From: an uncultured Lachnospiraceae bacterium
Lineage (GTDB): Bacteria; Bacillota; Clostridia; Lachnospirales; Lachnospiraceae
NCBI GenBank assembly: GCA_934309145.1
Contig: CAKRCW010000002.1
Coordinates: 1-64,000 of the forward strand
Reading direction: 5' to 3'
DNA length: 64,000 bases
Below are positions 28,725 through 37,697 of this stretch, in pieces. How positions within the stretch are numbered: position 1 is the first letter of the stretch; every line of letters begins with the position of its first letter. Both the position numbers and the translations under genes were made by a program. Under the pieces are notes generated by a model, which searched no databases, was not told the origin of the DNA, and saw only the letters and a list, made by a program, of their open reading frames with translations.

Positions 28725-28753
28725 ATTATATATTAATTATATGCTGTTTTCAA
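28725..28753 (-). promoter_or_regulatory. Promoter of the 6S RNA candidate
   Basis: The -35 is TTGAAA (28748-28753) and the -10 is a perfect TATAAT (28725-28730), with a 17-bp spacer. Transcription would start near 28718. The remaining gap to pfp (28754-28851) is AT-rich; only a weak plus-strand promoter match (TTACAT, 16 bp, TATTAA) was seen there. Confidence 0.75.
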
Positions 28754-28851
28754 GATTTTATTTATGCCAGATTTTCAACTAGCTATATTTCTTACATTGT
28801 GATATCCTTTATATATTAATTAATGATAAAATAAAACGAGAGGATTTAAAC

Positions 28852-30072
28852 ATGAAAAAGAATTGTATAGTTGCACAATCAGGAGGACCTACAGCAGCCA
28901 TAAATGCATCTCTCGCAGGTGTCATAAAGGGAGTTATTGCCAATGATAATTATGACAAGATATATGGCTCTATTCATGGTATTCAAGGCGTTTTAAAACG
29001 CAATTTCTTAGATTTATCAAACAGCGAACCATTATTTATAGAGCAACTCATGTGTACACCTGCCATGTACCTTGGCTCCTGCCGTTTTAAGCTTCCGGAT
29101 ATGCCTGAGGGAAAGGCTTCTTATGAGCAAATTTTTGAGTGCTTTGAAGAGATGAATATCGGCGCATTTTTCTATATAGGCGGTAATGATTCTATGGACA
29201 CAGTTGCAAAGCTCTCAGCATATGCAGCTTCCATAGGCAGCGACATTAAGATAGCCGGTATTCCAAAGACTATAGATAACGACCTTGTTTTAACTGATCA
29301 CACACCGGGCTTTGGTTCAGCAGCCAAATATATCGCATCAAGTATTCGTGAGATAGCTTACGATACATATATTTATGACGTAAGCAGTGTAACTATAGTT
29401 GAAATAATGGGACGTGATGCTGGCTGGCTTACCGCCGCTTCTGTTTTAGCAAGAACCGCCGACAGCCCAGCCCCACATCTTATCTATCTGCCAGAGACAG
29501 CCTTTGATGAGGAGCAGTTTATAACAGACTTAACCAATACCATGAAATTTCATCAAAACGTTATTGTAGCTGTCTCTGAGGGTATACACGACAAAGACGG
29601 CAATTACATAGCTGCCGGAAAAGCTGCAGCAGATAAATTTGGGCACGCACAGCTAAGTGGTGCCGGAAAAGCTTTAGAGTTTCTCGTAAAGGAACGCCTT
29701 GGTGTAAAGGTTCGTTCAGTTGAGGTTAATGTTCTTCAGCGCTGTGCAGGGCATCTCACATCCAAGACTGATATAGAGGAAGCTCTACAGTTAGGTGAGT
29801 CAGCAGTACATTTAACTTCCTCTGGAAACAGTGGCTTTATGACCACACTTAACCGTACCTCAGAGTCTCCTTATGTATGTACCATCGGACATGCACCGGT
29901 TTCCGAGGTTGCAAACAAGGCAAAGGGTGTGCCGGCAAACTGGATTACAGAGGGCAAAAATGATGTCACAGCCGACATGGTTAATTACCTCACACCACTT
30001 GTGGCAGGAGAGCTTAAGCCTTCATATGAGAACGGAATTGTGTCTTACCTGCCTGTACCACACCTTATCTAA
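28852..30072 (+). CDS. pfp: 6-phosphofructokinase, pyrophosphate-type
   Basis: It phosphorylates fructose 6-phosphate to fructose 1,6-bisphosphate. The 406-residue protein begins with the PFK motif AQSGGPTAAINASLAG. Two diagnostic positions point to pyrophosphate rather than ATP as donor: D113 in GGNDS (ATP enzymes have GGDGS) and K139 in PKTIDND (ATP enzymes have PGTIDND). The active-site block IDNDLVLTDHTPGFGSAAKY and the later EIMGRDAGWL are intact. A reversible PPi-linked enzyme would save ATP in fermentative glycolysis. It is preceded by the ribosome binding site GAGAGGA and faces a pilin gene across a giant palindrome. Confidence 0.9.
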   Translation: MKKNCIVAQSGGPTAAINASLAGVIKGVIANDNYDKIYGSIHGIQGVLKRNFLDLSNSEPLFIEQLMCTPAMYLGSCRFKLPDMPEGKASYEQIFECFEEMNIGAFFYIGGNDSMDTVAKLSAYAASIGSDIKIAGIPKTIDNDLVLTDHTPGFGSAAKYIASSIREIAYDTYIYDVSSVTIVEIMGRDAGWLTAASVLARTADSPAPHLIYLPETAFDEEQFITDLTNTMKFHQNVIVAVSEGIHDKDGNYIAAGKAAADKFGHAQLSGAGKALEFLVKERLGVKVRSVEVNVLQRCAGHLTSKTDIEEALQLGESAVHLTSSGNSGFMTTLNRTSESPYVCTIGHAPVSEVANKAKGVPANWITEGKNDVTADMVNYLTPLVAGELKPSYENGIVSYLPVPHLI

Positions 30073-30081
30073 GGCTGCCAT

Positions 30082-30565
30082 AATCATATACCAGATGGAT
30101 AGCTTTTAATTGGAGATGGCAGGCTTAACACCAACTTCGGGGATATAAGCAGAGATATTTTTGATGACAACTAGCATACTTAGAAAAACTGATAGCAGTG
30201 CTTGATGATTAAGTGTGTCGCGGACGAATGTTCGAGACTAATTAATAATAAATAAAAATCAGCAGGGGGAGTGTCCTAAAAACCCACTCTCGTTCGATTA
30301 ATCACGCAACAGTACTAAGCTCGCGTACCGCTCGCTAAGTGCTGGCGTGATTAAACGGTTTTCTAGACACTCCCCCTGCTGATATTTTATTTATTATGAA
30401 TTGGTCGAGTTTTCGGTAGCGACACACAATCAAACATCATCAAGTGCTGCTATCATATTTTTCTTAGTATGCGTAAGGTTGCGAAAAAATATCTCTGCTT
30501 ATATCCCCGAAGCTGGTGTTAAGCCTGCCATCCCCAATTAAAAGTCATCCACCTAGTATATGATT
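30082..30565. repeat. Giant imperfect palindrome, about 484 bp
   Basis: Two arms of about 240 bp are inverted around a centre near 30323. The outer 80 bp of each arm (30082-30162 and 30485-30565) differ at only about six positions, all transitions. A further perfect inner block of 18 bp (30258-30275 and 30366-30383, containing GCAGGGGGAGTGTC) closes a 90-bp core with its own ATCACGC / GCGTGAT hairpin. Weaker pairing lies between. It fills the whole gap between convergent pfp and the pilin gene and includes the last four codons and the stop of the pilin. It has no coding capacity that I trust. It may be a MITE-like element or a giant 3'-end hairpin. Confidence 0.9.
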
Positions 30566-31182
30566 TTCTCGGCTCCTGAGAAGTTGGTTTCGTCATCGCA
30601 GGTAATAAATACTCCGTCCTCGTACCTTATTAAGCTTCCGAAATTGTAGTATTCGAGGAAAAACACATGTCCTGTGCTGTCATATGCTACAATAATTCCA
30701 GGACAGCCGTACTGAGCCTGAAACTGCTCGCAATTAACTCCCAGCGGATTATTCTGTGTTCCATTAAATCTGTAGAACTTATAATCAGAACCAGAGGCAG
30801 AATGAAGCTCCTCCAAAATATCCTGTGCAAGAACGTAGTTAGAATACCCACTCTCCCCCGGATTTACAACCACGTTATTTTGAGCCTTACTCAAGCTGTA
30901 ATTAGTAATCACTCCACACGGATGTGAATCGCCAGCCGCATCCACATATGTCTTATCTAAAACAACATCAAGATCACTTCCAGCTCCGGACGCAAGTGCA
31001 TTCTGCACAGCAGAGACAATCACCCTTGCCTCCTCTGTAGCTCTTGAAGCTCTCGCTTTTTCGATGTATTTTACAACATTCGGTGCAATCAAAGCCGAAA
31101 GAACAGCTATTATCGCTATTACAATTATAAGCTCTACTAACGTAAAACCTTTGTTTCGTTTTGTGCTACAATTAACCTTCAT
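30553..31182 (-). CDS. Prepilin-type N-methylation protein (pseudopilin/type IV pilin)
   Basis: The 209-residue precursor begins with a short basic leader followed by the class III signal KGFTLVELIIVIAIIAVLSA: cleavage before Phe by a PilD-type peptidase, Glu at mature position 5, then the hydrophobic alpha-1 helix. The globular part has no recognised family. It contains two cysteines about 20 residues apart (EQ-rich region NCEQFQAQYGC) that could form the D-region disulfide. The ATG at 31182 is chosen because GGAGG lies immediately upstream; an ATG at 31194 overlaps that site. No pilus assembly, peptidase or ATPase genes are nearby, so it is an orphan. Its 3' end lies inside the giant palindrome. 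Confidence 0.85.
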   Translation of the reverse strand: MKVNCSTKRNKGFTLVELIIVIAIIAVLSALIAPNVVKYIEKARASRATEEARVIVSAVQNALASGAGSDLDVVLDKTYVDAAGDSHPCGVITNYSLSKAQNNVVVNPGESGYSNYVLAQDILEELHSASGSDYKFYRFNGTQNNPLGVNCEQFQAQYGCPGIIVAYDSTGHVFFLEYYNFGSLIRYEDGVFITCDDETNFSGAEKIIY

Positions 31183-31219
31183 ATAACCTCCCATTTATGT
31201 ATACCACCTGATAGTCTAC

Positions 31220-31248
31220 ATATTAAACTATTTCATATGAAAATGCAA
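31220..31248 (-). promoter_or_regulatory. Promoter of the pilin gene
   Basis: The -35 is TTGCAT (31243-31248) and the -10 is TAATAT (31220-31225), with a 17-bp spacer. The pilin can therefore be transcribed independently of gltBD. Confidence 0.5.
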
Positions 31249-31263
31249 TTACCACGCATAACA

Positions 31264-31313
31264 AATTGGACATATAATACCATTTTTTTCATTATGGTAT
31301 TATATGCCCAATT
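31264..31313. terminator. Long hairpin after gltD
   Basis: Arms of 20 bp (31264-31283 and 31294-31313, one mismatch) with a 10-nt loop lie between the gltD stop and the pilin promoter. The T run is modest (AATTTGTT) on the minus strand. It is most likely the gltBD terminator. Confidence 0.6.
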
Positions 31314-31336
31314 ATCATTGATATTATAGTTCTATT

Positions 31337-32899
31337 TTACAGGAAGCTTGAATATCCATTAAGGTTAGTATCAACCTCCTTGGCAGCGTCCCTTCCCTCA
31401 CGTATAGCCCACACTACAAGGGACTGTCCACGATGCATATCACCGCATACATAAACCTTGTCGACATTGGTCTTAAATGAGCCCTGCTCTGTGCTTACAT
31501 TTGTTCTTGCATTAAGCTCAACACCAAATGCGTCAGCAACATACTGTTGTGTTCCGAGGAATCCGGCAGCAATCAAAACTATGTCACACTCAACTATGTA
31601 TTCACTGCCCTCTATCTCAGTCATATTCATTCTGCCTGTCTCTTCATCTCTTTCCCATGCAAGCTTAACACACTTAGCAGCACATACATGACCTTCATCA
31701 TTCTTTATAAATTCCTTTACAGTAGTCTCATATATACGAGGATCCTCGCCAAATACAGCAATAGCCTCCTGCTGACCATAATCAGTCTTTAGGACTCTAG
31801 GCCACTCAGGCCAAGGATTGTTGGCTGCTCTCTTGCCAGGAAGCTTTGGCATCATCTCAAGCTGTACAACTGCCGTAGCACCCTGTCTTACCGCTGTACC
31901 CACGCAGTCATTTCCAGTATCTCCGCCACCTATTACAAGTACCTTCTTGCCAGATGCATTTACATATTTGCCGTCCTCAAACTGTGAGTTAAGTAAGCTT
32001 CTAGTGGTTGTCTTTAAGTAATCAACAGCATAATAAATGCCCTTTGCATCTCTTCCAACAGCATTGATATTTCTAGGATTAGCTGCTCCACATGCAAGAA
32101 TTACCGCATCATACTCTGCAAGTATCTTATCTGCCTTTATGTGCTTAACCTTAGAATCTGCAAGATAAGCTGCCATCTCATCACCATCTGCAACAGGGTA
32201 GCCTGCTACATTCTTGCCAGGTCCTATCTCTGCGCCTATAACAAACTCGATTCCGGTTTTCTTCATGCACTCTATCTTCCTGTCAACAATGCTCTTATCA
32301 AGCTTCATATTAGGAATACCGTACATAAGCAAACCACCGACACGGTCACTTCTCTCATAAACAGTTACAAGATGACCTCTCTTATTTAATTGGTCTGCAA
32401 CTGCAAGACCTGAAGGACCTGAACCAATTACTGCAACCTTCTTACCTGTTCTTACCTTAGGCGGCTCACAATTTACATAACCCTTCTCATAAGCATTTTC
32501 GATTATGCTTCTCTCATTTTCTTTTGTACAAACCGGCTCACCATTTATATTACATGTACATGCCGCCTCGCAAAGTGCAGGGCATACACGGCTTGTAAAT
32601 TCAGGGAAATTATTAGTCTTTATAAGCCTTTGATATGCCAGCTCCATATTTCCAGTATATACATTATCATTCCACTCAGGTACAAGGTTGTTTAACGGAC
32701 ATCCCGATGCTGCATTTCCTATCATCTTTCCATATTGACAAAACGGAACTCCACAATCCATACATCTTGCAGCCTGAAGCTTCTGCTCTTCCATAGAAAG
32801 AGGCTCGTGAAATTCGTCAAAATTCTTTATTCTCTCGAGAGGTGGAATTTCTTTGCTTGTCTTTCTCTCATAGTCTAAAAATCCTGTGCTTTTTCCCAT
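31337..32899 (-). CDS. gltD: Glutamate synthase, small subunit
   Basis: The small GOGAT subunit feeds electrons from NAD(P)H to the large subunit. The 520-residue protein has an N-terminal iron-sulfur domain with cysteine clusters AARCMDCGVPFC, ASGCPL and VCPALCEAACTC (about 40-120). An FAD-binding motif VIGSGPSGLAVADQL and an NAD(P)-binding motif VIGGGDTGNDCVG follow. The C-terminal block YVCGDMHRGQSLVVWAIREG is typical. It starts 15 nt after gltB ends, in a gltBD operon. Confidence 0.95.
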   Translation of the reverse strand: MGKSTGFLDYERKTSKEIPPLERIKNFDEFHEPLSMEEQKLQAARCMDCGVPFCQYGKMIGNAASGCPLNNLVPEWNDNVYTGNMELAYQRLIKTNNFPEFTSRVCPALCEAACTCNINGEPVCTKENERSIIENAYEKGYVNCEPPKVRTGKKVAVIGSGPSGLAVADQLNKRGHLVTVYERSDRVGGLLMYGIPNMKLDKSIVDRKIECMKKTGIEFVIGAEIGPGKNVAGYPVADGDEMAAYLADSKVKHIKADKILAEYDAVILACGAANPRNINAVGRDAKGIYYAVDYLKTTTRSLLNSQFEDGKYVNASGKKVLVIGGGDTGNDCVGTAVRQGATAVVQLEMMPKLPGKRAANNPWPEWPRVLKTDYGQQEAIAVFGEDPRIYETTVKEFIKNDEGHVCAAKCVKLAWERDEETGRMNMTEIEGSEYIVECDIVLIAAGFLGTQQYVADAFGVELNARTNVSTEQGSFKTNVDKVYVCGDMHRGQSLVVWAIREGRDAAKEVDTNLNGYSSFL

Positions 32900-32914
32900 G
32901 ACTTATACCCCTTT

Positions 32915-35900
32915 CTATTTATTTTTAATTGCATAAAATGCTTCTATAAGTGCCTGCTCGCTCGAAAGTCCCTTGACCTCCATCTGACCGATTGTAGACA
33001 TCATCTTCTTGTAATCGTGAGGTATAATCTTCTTGAACTTAGGAAGATACTCCTCAAAGTTCTTCAATACCTCCTTACCCTTTGCAGAGTTTGTATACTG
33101 AACATGCTCTGAAATCATGTCCTTAAGCTCCATAACGTCATACTTATCTACAACTGGCTCAACTCCGACCATCTGTTTGTTAAGCTTCATATATAAGTCG
33201 CTGTCCATATCAAGGACATAAGCGATACCACCACTCATACCGGCAGCAAAGTTCTTGCCTGTAGGTCCAAGGATTACAACACGACCACCTGTCATGTACT
33301 CACAGCCATGCTCGCCAACTCCCTCTACAACAGCAGTTGCACCAGAGTTTCTTACAGCAAAACGCTCACCTGCGACACCATTTATGAATGCCTTACCAGA
33401 TGTTGCACCGTACAACGCAACGTTACCAACTATTATATTATCCTCAGCCTTCGGCTTAAATGTGCTAGGTGGATATACGATTATCTTACCACCCGATAAG
33501 CCCTTGCCGAGGTAGTCATTGCTCTCTCCGACAAGCTCAAGAGTAAGTCCCTTAGGTATAAATGCACCAAAGCTTTGTCCACCACTACCATTACATTTAA
33601 CTATAAATGTGTCATCCTCAAGAGATGTTCCATACTTCTTGGTTATCTCTGAACCAAATATAGTTCCAAGTGAACGGTTAGTATTTGTTACATCTATCTC
33701 TATGCTCTTCTTAATCTTCTTGTCAAGTGCATTTCCAAGCTTCTTCATAAGAACTGTCTCATCGACAGTTTTTTCAAGCTCAAAGCTATATGGGGTCTTA
33801 TTAGCATAACTAATCTTATTCTGCTCATCATTAACATATGGATTGTTGATGATTCTTGACAAGTCAATGTTATATTCACTGGCCTTTTCATTTGCCTTTA
33901 TAAGGTCTGTTCTTCCCACAAGCTCATCTACAGTTCTGACACCTAATTTAGCCATGTATTCACGAAGCTCCTGAGCAGCAAATCTCATGAAGTTTACTAT
34001 ATATTCTGGCTTACCCTTGAAGCGTTTTCTGAGCTCAGGATTCTGAGTTGCAACACCTACAGGACAGGTATCAAGGTTACATACTCTCATCATAACGCAG
34101 CCCATAGTTACAAGTGGTGCTGTCGCAAATCCGAACTCCTCGGCTCCAAGTATAGCTGCTATTGCTATATCACGGCCTGTCATAAGCTTACCATCTGTCT
34201 CTAAGATTACCTTGTTTCTTAAATCGTTCATGATAAGTGTCTGGTGTGTCTCTGCAAGTCCGAGCTCCCAAGGAAGTCCTGCATGGTGTATAGAGTTACG
34301 AGGTGCAGCTCCGGTACCACCATCAAAGCCCGATATAAGGATAACCTGTGCTCCAGCCTTTGCAACACCGGCAGCTATAGTACCAACGCCTGACTCCGAT
34401 ACTAGCTTGACAGATATTCTTGCGTCCTTATTGGAATTCTTACAGTCGTAAATAAGCTGTGCCAAATCCTCAATAGAATATATGTCGTGATGAGGTGGTG
34501 GTGATATAAGTCCGACACCCGGTGTTGAATGTCTTGTCTTGGCAATCCAAGGATATACCTTTCCGCCAGGAAGATGTCCACCTTCACCAGGCTTAGCTCC
34601 CTGTGCCATCTTTATCTGAATTTCCTTCGCGCTGGTTAAATACTGCGATGTAACACCGAATCTACCAGAAGCGACCTGCTTAATTGCAGAGCATTTATTA
34701 ATTCCGTTCTTAGCTCCCTGCATACGCTCAAGGCTCTCACCACCCTCACCTGAGTTTGATTTACCTCCGAGCATATTCATTGCTATAGCCATTGTCTCAT
34801 GTGCTTCCTGTGATATAGAGCCATAAGACATAGCACCTGTCTTAAATCTCTTAACGATAGAATCTACTGACTCAACCTCCTCGATTGGCACACCACCATT
34901 CTCAGGATAGTTGAAATCCATAAGACCTCTCAAATGGAAGGTCTTTGTCTCATCATCTATAGCAGCAGAATACTGCTTAAATAATTCATAGCTTCCAGTC
35001 CATGTTGACTGCTGTAACAGATGAATTGTGTTAGGATTGTATAAATGCTCCTCCTTACCACTTCTCATCTTGTGGTCGCCTGTACTCTCCAAGCTAAGGT
35101 TAGTATATAATCCAAGCGGATCAAATGCAGAATTATGAAGCTGCTCAATCTGCTCCTGTACCTCTTTGATTCCAACTCCACCAACACGGCTCACTGTATT
35201 CGTAAAGTATTTTGAGACAAAGTCCTCTGACAATCCGACAGCCTCAAATATCTTAGAACCCTGATATGACTGTACTGTTGAGATACCCATCTTAGAAGCT
35301 ATCTTAACTATACCATGAAGGATTGCACTGTTGTAATCATCAACCGCAGCATAAAAATCCTTGTTGAGTATATGTGTATCTACCATATTCTTAATTGTAT
35401 CAATAGCAAGATAAGGATTGATTGCACAAGCGCCATATCCAAGCAAGGTTGCAAAGTGGTGAACATCTCTAGGCTCTGCACTCTCTATTACAAGGGCAAC
35501 TGAGGTTCTCTTCTTTGTTCTTACCAAATGCTGCTGCATAGCTGATACTGCAAGCAATGATGGAATGGCAACATGGTTTTCATCCACACCTCTGTCTGAG
35601 AGAATAAGGATATTTGCACCATCTCTGTAGAATTTATCTGCCTCTATAAACAGTCTGTCAATCGCTTTCTCAAGCGATGTATTCTTATAATATGTTATAG
35701 GAACGACCGCAGCTCTGAGAGACTCTGTATTAAGACTCTTAAGCTTGAGCATATCTGTATTGGTAAGAATAGGATTGTTAATTCTAAGCACACAGCAATT
35801 CTCTGGTTTTTCCTCAAGTATGTTACCGTCACGTCCAAGATAAACTGTAGTTGATGTTACTATCTCCTCTCTGATTGCATCTATAGGAGGATTGGTAACC

Positions 35901-37468
35901 TGTGCAAAAAGCTGGTGGAAGTAATTAAACAGCGGCAGTTTTTGATTAGATAATACAGCGAGCGGAGTATCAACACCCATAGCTGCAATGGCTTCTCCAC
36001 CATTCTGTGCCATAGGAAGTATTGAATTCTTGAACTCCTCATATGTATATCCAAATGCCTTCTGAAGCTTACTTCTCTCCTCATCTGAAAGCTCAGGAAC
36101 TCTCTGATTAGGTATACTTATATCTGAGAGATATATAAGATTATTGTCAAGCCATTCACCATAAGGCTGTGCATTTGCATACTGGCTCTTAAGCTCATCA
36201 TCTGATATAAGCTTGCCATTAACAGTATCTACAAGAAGCATCTTACCTGGTCTTAATCTGTCCTTAAGTATTATGTGCTCAGGATCTACATCAAGCACAC
36301 CAACCTCAGATGAAAGAATCATATAATAATCATCTGTAATCATATATCTGGAAGGTCTTAATCCATTTCTGTCAAGGACAGCGCCCATATAATCACCATC
36401 TGTGAAAAGTATAGATGCAGGACCATCCCAAGGCTCCATCATAGTTGCATAATACTGATAGAAGTCTCTCTTCTCCTTAGGCATATACTTATTTGAATCC
36501 CAAGGCTCCGGAATAAGTATCATAACCGCAAGTGGAAGCGGCATACCATTCATAACGAAAAACTCAAGTGCATTGTCAAGTCTTGCTGAATCTGAACCAT
36601 CAGGATCTAACACAGGAGTAATCTTATGAAACTCATCCTTGAAATACTTTGACTGCATTGTCTCTTCTCTTGCAATCATTCTGTCCTCATTACCGCGGAT
36701 AGTATTAATCTCTCCATTATGTACGAGGAATCTGTATGGATGTGCTCTAAGCCAGCTCGGAGTTGTATTAGTTGAGAATCTTGAGTGAACAAGACCTATT
36801 GCTGACTCATAATCCTCATCCTGCAAGTCCTCATAGAATCTTCTTAACTCTCCAACAAGGAACATACCCTTATATACTATTGTCCTGCTTGATAATGATG
36901 GAACATATGTATCTTCATTACTCTGTTCAAATATTCTTCTTACAATAAATAATTTTCTGTCAAAGTCAAGTCCACGCTCGACGTTCTTAGGTCTCTTAAC
37001 AAATGCCTGCATGATACAAGGCATTACATCAACAGCCTTCTTACCGAGAATATCCGGATTGGTAGGAACCTGTCTCCAGCATATAAATTCAAGTCCCTCT
37101 TTCTCCACAATAATCTCAAACATTTTCATAGCCTGCTTGCGCTGTAATTCATTCTGTGGAAAGAAAAACATTCCGATACCGTAATCCCTCTCAGCACCTA
37201 TGTTGACTCCCATCTGCTTTGCAGCCTTAGAAAAGAATTTGTGTGATATCTGTAATAAGATACCAACACCATCACCGGTCTTACCTTCAGCATCCTTACC
37301 GGCACGATGCTCAAGATTCTCTACAATCTTGAGTGCATCACTAACAGTCTTGTGTGTCTTGATACCCTTGATATTAACAACTGCACCTATACCACAGTTA
37401 TCATGCTCAAATTGGGGATCATACAAGCCCTGCTTAGCGAGCTCGACTCTCTCGTTAATTTGTTTCAT
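32915..37468 (-). CDS. gltB: Glutamate synthase, large subunit
   Basis: It converts 2-oxoglutarate and glutamine to two glutamates. The 1517-residue protein has a short propeptide of about 24 residues, then the class II glutaminase nucleophile C25 in DNCGIGAV. It continues with the glutaminase domain (to about 430), a central linker, and the FMN/3Fe-4S synthase domain (about 800-1200) with KSNSGEGGE, GGTGAAP and the cluster cysteines in CVMMRVCNLDTCPVGV. The C-terminal GXGXG beta-helix (about 1260-1450) carries repeats such as GGSGGQSFGAF, GGKIIVYPP and GGRVVILGPTG. The length is typical. Its promoter is at 37543-37571. Confidence 0.96.
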   Translation of the reverse strand: MKQINERVELAKQGLYDPQFEHDNCGIGAVVNIKGIKTHKTVSDALKIVENLEHRAGKDAEGKTGDGVGILLQISHKFFSKAAKQMGVNIGAERDYGIGMFFFPQNELQRKQAMKMFEIIVEKEGLEFICWRQVPTNPDILGKKAVDVMPCIMQAFVKRPKNVERGLDFDRKLFIVRRIFEQSNEDTYVPSLSSRTIVYKGMFLVGELRRFYEDLQDEDYESAIGLVHSRFSTNTTPSWLRAHPYRFLVHNGEINTIRGNEDRMIAREETMQSKYFKDEFHKITPVLDPDGSDSARLDNALEFFVMNGMPLPLAVMILIPEPWDSNKYMPKEKRDFYQYYATMMEPWDGPASILFTDGDYMGAVLDRNGLRPSRYMITDDYYMILSSEVGVLDVDPEHIILKDRLRPGKMLLVDTVNGKLISDDELKSQYANAQPYGEWLDNNLIYLSDISIPNQRVPELSDEERSKLQKAFGYTYEEFKNSILPMAQNGGEAIAAMGVDTPLAVLSNQKLPLFNYFHQLFAQVTNPPIDAIREEIVTSTTVYLGRDGNILEEKPENCCVLRINNPILTNTDMLKLKSLNTESLRAAVVPITYYKNTSLEKAIDRLFIEADKFYRDGANILILSDRGVDENHVAIPSLLAVSAMQQHLVRTKKRTSVALVIESAEPRDVHHFATLLGYGACAINPYLAIDTIKNMVDTHILNKDFYAAVDDYNSAILHGIVKIASKMGISTVQSYQGSKIFEAVGLSEDFVSKYFTNTVSRVGGVGIKEVQEQIEQLHNSAFDPLGLYTNLSLESTGDHKMRSGKEEHLYNPNTIHLLQQSTWTGSYELFKQYSAAIDDETKTFHLRGLMDFNYPENGGVPIEEVESVDSIVKRFKTGAMSYGSISQEAHETMAIAMNMLGGKSNSGEGGESLERMQGAKNGINKCSAIKQVASGRFGVTSQYLTSAKEIQIKMAQGAKPGEGGHLPGGKVYPWIAKTRHSTPGVGLISPPPHHDIYSIEDLAQLIYDCKNSNKDARISVKLVSESGVGTIAAGVAKAGAQVILISGFDGGTGAAPRNSIHHAGLPWELGLAETHQTLIMNDLRNKVILETDGKLMTGRDIAIAAILGAEEFGFATAPLVTMGCVMMRVCNLDTCPVGVATQNPELRKRFKGKPEYIVNFMRFAAQELREYMAKLGVRTVDELVGRTDLIKANEKASEYNIDLSRIINNPYVNDEQNKISYANKTPYSFELEKTVDETVLMKKLGNALDKKIKKSIEIDVTNTNRSLGTIFGSEITKKYGTSLEDDTFIVKCNGSGGQSFGAFIPKGLTLELVGESNDYLGKGLSGGKIIVYPPSTFKPKAEDNIIVGNVALYGATSGKAFINGVAGERFAVRNSGATAVVEGVGEHGCEYMTGGRVVILGPTGKNFAAGMSGGIAYVLDMDSDLYMKLNKQMVGVEPVVDKYDVMELKDMISEHVQYTNSAKGKEVLKNFEEYLPKFKKIIPHDYKKMMSTIGQMEVKGLSSEQALIEAFYAIKNK

Positions 37469-37542
37469 ATAATCATCCTTTCCCTTATCCCTAGTGCAAT
37501 ATCATCCCATATGATGATTTGGAATAAAAATATGATGTTTGT

Positions 37543-37571
37543 ATAATACAACATATTCAATCACATGTAAA
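37543..37571 (-). promoter_or_regulatory. Promoter of gltBD
   Basis: The -35 is TTTACA (37566-37571) and the -10 is TATTAT (37543-37548), with a 17-bp spacer. The leader to the gltB ATG is about 65 nt. Confidence 0.55.
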
Positions 37572-37588
37572 TAAAAATTTTTAAAATG

Positions 37589-37607
37589 TTGTCAAACTGT
37601 TTGACAA
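37589..37607. promoter_or_regulatory. Palindrome upstream of the gltB promoter
   Basis: A perfect 19-bp inverted repeat, TTGTCAAA-CTG-TTTGACAA, lies about 18 bp upstream of the gltB -35. That is the position expected for an activator such as a LysR-type GltC. The regulator is not encoded nearby, so this is inference. Confidence 0.4.
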
Positions 37608-37617
37608 TTATATAATA

Positions 37618-37669
37618 AATAAAGAAAAACGCTCATTTCCAGCAATTAAATATCTGCCGGAGCTGAGCG
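37618..37669 (-). terminator. Terminator of the LCP gene
   Basis: On the minus strand ACGCTCAGCTCC pairs imperfectly with GGAAATGAGCGT across an AT-rich loop and is followed by TTTTTCTTTATTT. This is a clear intrinsic terminator after the LCP gene. Confidence 0.75.
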
Positions 37670-37697
37670 TCCCTATATTCATTGTTCTCTTATCTGT

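Noticed and set aside
30082..30565. The palindrome as a retron, group II intron or insertion sequence
   Set aside because: No reverse transcriptase, transposase or maturase reading frame lies within or beside it.
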